A stretch of 64,000 nucleotides of DNA, from contig JBAJFG010000102.1 in the NCBI GenBank assembly GCA_037903475.1, forward strand, positions 682,001-746,000, written 5' to 3'. Source of the DNA: Ancylostoma caninum (Eukaryota; Nematoda; Chromadorea; Rhabditida; Ancylostomatidae). The position numbers were made by a program, and so were the translations under genes. The notes beneath the pieces were generated by a model. That model was not told where the DNA came from. It was given only the letters and a program-made list of their open reading frames with translations, and made no database searches. Position 1 is the stretch's first letter, and every line of letters starts with the position of its first letter. Shown here in pieces: positions 61,494-64,000 of the stretch.

Positions 61494-62480
61494 GGGGGGG
61501 GGGGTATCTGAGGTGCTGAACACGAATATCGTATCCATTTTGTACCGTAACTCCGCTTTTACAGGGTCACGGTGAGTATACTTTAGATACGGTATCACAC
61601 AGAATCCTCTCAAATTCTGCATGGAGGGGTTGTTTTAGGCGTTGATCACGATTATCAACATTATTTTGCATGCCACTTTCGTTTCCTCCCCAAAATCGGC
61701 ATTTCTCTGAATTTCTTACCGTATACCTGCGGTATCTCTACGAAAATGGGGATGCGGTGCAAAACGGATATGATATTCGTGATCGGCGCACAAAACAACC
61801 TTTCTATGCAAAATTTGAGAGGATTGTGTGAGATGCAGTATGTACAGTATACCTACCCTAATCCTTCAAAGACGGAGCTACGGTATAAAATGGATACGAT
61901 ATTCGTGTTCAGCATCCAGATAGGCGAAGTTTGGGCGAAAACTTTACTTCGAAATTTCGAGGCAGAACTAGCCGAATAGTGCCCTTCTTTCACGTGCCAA
62001 AAACTAGCTTCCTCACTATAGCAAGGGATATTTTCTTCAACAAATAATCAAAGAGGGTGATTCGCTGACGGTACTGGTCGAAAAAGGGTTTTGGTTACGT
62101 CAAGTAAGGTATCCCACGGAATCACCTGAATTTTTGTCTACGGGGCTTATTTGACATGCTGATTACGAATATCGCATTAATTTTGCAAGGGAACGCAAAT
62201 TTGAGGTTTTTCTGTGGACGGTACTTACCCTAACTCTACCGTCACCTTACCCAGATGGGGTTGCGGCACCAAACGAGTGTGAAATTCGTGATCAGCATAT
62301 CAAATAACCCCTTCCCCCCTAGACAAAATTTCAGATGAATCTATGAGATGGTGTACTTACCCTAACCCTACCATATCCTTACCCAAATGAGGTTACAGCA
62401 CAAAATGAGTGTGATTTTCGTGATCAGCATGTCAAATAATCCCCCAGGAGGAAGTTGCAGAAGAATTTTTGATTTTGAGA
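61494..62480. repeat. array of related repeat units, partly as a large inverted repeat
   Basis: A unit of about 120 bases with the core tac(g/a)g(c/t)acaaaatg(a/g)(a/g)tryrat and ttcgtg(a/t)tcagca recurs in both orientations. Units near 61500-61680 are inverted relative to those at 61760-61965, forming two arms of about 165 bases around a centre near 61735. Forward-oriented units follow at about 62240-62360 and 62370-62460. A related unit (ggaagtgctgaacacgaata) is at about 20615-20690. An 11-G tract opens the array (61494-61504). Class unknown; there are no coding features. Confidence 0.55.
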
Positions 62481-62650
62481 AGTTGGGGCAGAACAAGTGG
62501 AATCTGTTGGGAATTTTTGAAAAATCTGTTCGGAAACTTCCTTCTTTGTTGTTGGCTTGTTGGATGTACTACATCAAAGACGTATCAAGACCTTCTTATG
62601 ACGAATTCTTTCTTTGACTATAGCTTTTCCCATATATAGTACTGCTAATC

Positions 62651-62660
62651 ATCCATCCAG
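62651..62660 (+). promoter_or_regulatory. putative trans-splice acceptor of the 62.7 kb gene
   Basis: The sequence atccatccag ends 10 bases before the ATG at 62671, the short leader typical of spliced-leader addition in nematodes. No upstream exon was identified. Confidence 0.45.
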
Positions 62661-62670
62661 GAGCATAGCC

Positions 62671-63343
62671 ATGACAGCCGTCTCATACACTATCGAACCC
62701 ATCCAAGGCCGCGATGCCATCCAAAAGAATTTCGTAAAGCTTCCCGAACGTGCAGCTAATTACTCCAACCGACACGTCACACTTAATGAGAGGTTCTCTA
62801 TTATAGGTGAGCTATTATAATTTGATCTAAGCATAATTTTGGTGCCAGTATGACTTCTACACTATCAATTCCATCATAGAACGCGGCTACTACCTAAAGC
62901 CCGTCGAATTGCCGCGGACATCTTCACCACCAAAAGTTAGCCTTGTTTCCTTAAAAGCTATATCAAGAGAGGAACTAATGGCTAATGCAGTCGCAAAGTT
63001 GGAGAAGAAACAAGCGGAAGAACAGCGCAGGCTGGCCAAGGTGAAACTTTCTATATTTTTATTTGTTCATTAACTAAATTAATAAGAAAATGAAATTGTT
63101 CACCCTAAATGGTTAAAAACCATGCAAAAAGTGGAAGAGCAGGAAGTCACGAAGAAGGAAAGAAATAATCGCTTTTGTTTAGGGAAACCGTAGAAAAGAT
63201 GAGAATTTTGTCTGTTGGGAAATTGATTAACTTTCTCTAAGTAGCGCTACAAACGCTGATTTTATTGAAAATCATAATTTCAGAGCCAAGAAACGTCGCC
63301 GTGCGTGAGTCCTCCACGATCCATCGAGTCAGTCTCTCCTTGA
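62671..63343 (+). CDS. small three-exon protein with LNERF motif and coiled-coil tail, unknown function
   Basis: Exons 62671-62806, 62880-63040 and 63284-63343 join in phase (gtgagc/atcatag and gtgaaac/aatttcag junctions) to give 118 residues. Exon 1 contains NRHVTLNERFSII; the LNERF core recalls a short motif in the mRNA-export factor CHTOP, but this is a loose resemblance. The middle is Pro/Ser-containing (VELPRTSSPPKVSL), followed by a charged helix likely to form a coiled coil (EELMANAVAKLEKKQAEEQR). The tail is Ser/Pro-rich (SPCVSPPRSIESVSP), a possible phosphorylation region. No signal peptide or membrane segment is seen. It diverges from ppme-1. The alternative acceptor ttggtgccag at 62850 would create an immediate stop, which supports the chosen junction. 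Confidence 0.7.
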
Positions 63344-63560
63344 GCGAATAATCATTCGAAAATCACTAATGTATGTACTGAATTTGAAGTATTGCTTTAC
63401 GGTTTCGATTACCAGCTTTTATACTTCACAATTTTCATACCGTCTACCCCCGAGTTTCATTATACGGGACAATTTAACGTTTTCACTACCTTTTTGTGTA
63501 CTGCATAAACTTGTTAGCCTTTTATACACTCCCAGCATTACCTAATATGCTCAAAGAGTA

Positions 63561-63802
63561 TTAACGCAACTGCGCAACTCACCGATGAGCTGCGCCGTAT
63601 TTCGTATGGTTCAGTTTGAGAGATTATTAAGCCTGGATGATCTTAGCGGTTTTCTTATATGGTAATGTAGTAGCATCATCAAGTTAATGTGATTATCAAA
63701 TTCTATATTGGATTTCGTACAAAAATTCCGGAGCAGAGAAAGAAGCCAGAACTTGAGAAAATATGGAGAACCGTGAAAAAGGCGCAGTCGTCAATAGGTT
63801 AA
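63561..63802. mobile_element. degenerate piggyBac-type MITE, copy 3
   Basis: The left end TTAACGCAACTGCGCAACTC and ACCGATGAGC resembles the palindrome-bearing end of the other two copies, and the right end reads gcgcagtcgtcaataggttaa. Both ends carry TTAA. At 242 bases it lacks most of the interior and its termini have diverged. Confidence 0.5.
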
Positions 63803-64000
63803 TAAAGTTTCAGCAGCAGTTGATTTAAATAAGTTTAAAATAGTGAGCCGAATCACGGGAACTCACTAGAATTCGAGCGATATTCACACATAAATGATGG
63901 GACTCAAGGCATGCGTAAATTCTGCGCTATGATCTGTTGAACAGGAGGAACGATACTCGATTGAGAAATCTGATATTAGCACAGGCGCTGTTACTCTTGA
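63803..64000. other. no feature seen
   Basis: AT-rich sequence at the window edge with no supported exon, repeat end or RNA gene. Confidence 0.4.

Noticed and set aside
1..64000. Bacterial-style operons, CRISPR arrays, phage or plasmid features
   Set aside because: Gene structure is intron-containing throughout, with nematode splice signals; no array of equal spaced repeats or prokaryotic gene cluster is present.

Overview
This window looks like a piece of a nematode nuclear genome, most likely a clade V strongylid (hookworm-like) worm. The evidence is short introns ending in TTTCAG/TTTTAG, splice-acceptor-like sequences 10 to 32 bases upstream of start codons (the arrangement expected for spliced-leader trans-splicing), several mariner-family relics, a CR1/Jockey-like LINE, a tRNA-derived SINE, long poly-G/C tracts and a decayed nematode-type (srv-like) chemoreceptor. 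Species is not determinable from the sequence alone. No bacterial operons, CRISPR arrays, rRNA or convincing tRNA genes are present.

Layout. 1-11.1 kb is T-rich non-coding sequence or very long introns with a few coding-like islands (about 0.5, 2.3, 7.2 and 8.75 kb). 11.1-14.1 kb carries the 3' part of a plus-strand multi-exon gene for a Pro/Ser-rich, probably disordered protein that I do not recognise. 15.3-18.6 kb is a Tc1-like terminal-inverted-repeat element split by a 5'-truncated, frameshifted LINE. 19-34 kb is a repeat landfill: a piggyBac-type TTAA MITE, a SINE and a reversed copy of it, a diverged dispersed repeat in four copies, a foldback MITE and three mariner relics. 34.2-38.4 kb holds pieces of a seven-transmembrane chemoreceptor gene that appears broken. 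39.9-46.1 kb is again MITEs and a full-length dead mariner.

The gene-bearing part is 50-63.4 kb. A complete F-box protein gene (8 exons, plus strand, 50347-55049) converges on a complete protein phosphatase methylesterase 1 gene (ppme-1, 9 exons, minus strand, 59404-57018). A three-exon plus-strand gene for a 118-residue protein with an LNERF motif and a charged coiled-coil tail (62671-63343) diverges from ppme-1 across a 3.3 kb repeat-rich spacer containing large inverted repeats.

The genes do not form one pathway. PPME-1 demethylates the PP2A catalytic subunit; the F-box protein probably acts as an SCF ubiquitin-ligase adaptor; the other two proteins are unassigned. All exon structures were read by eye from splice signals and reading-frame phase and were not checked against transcripts. 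I found no convincing undescribed system. The oddest local structures are a perfect 22-bp palindrome (28657-28704), a miRNA-precursor-like hairpin upstream of the F-box gene (49996-50055), an intronic hairpin beside a non-consensus splice acceptor (54329-54360) and large inverted repeats at 61.5-62.0 kb.
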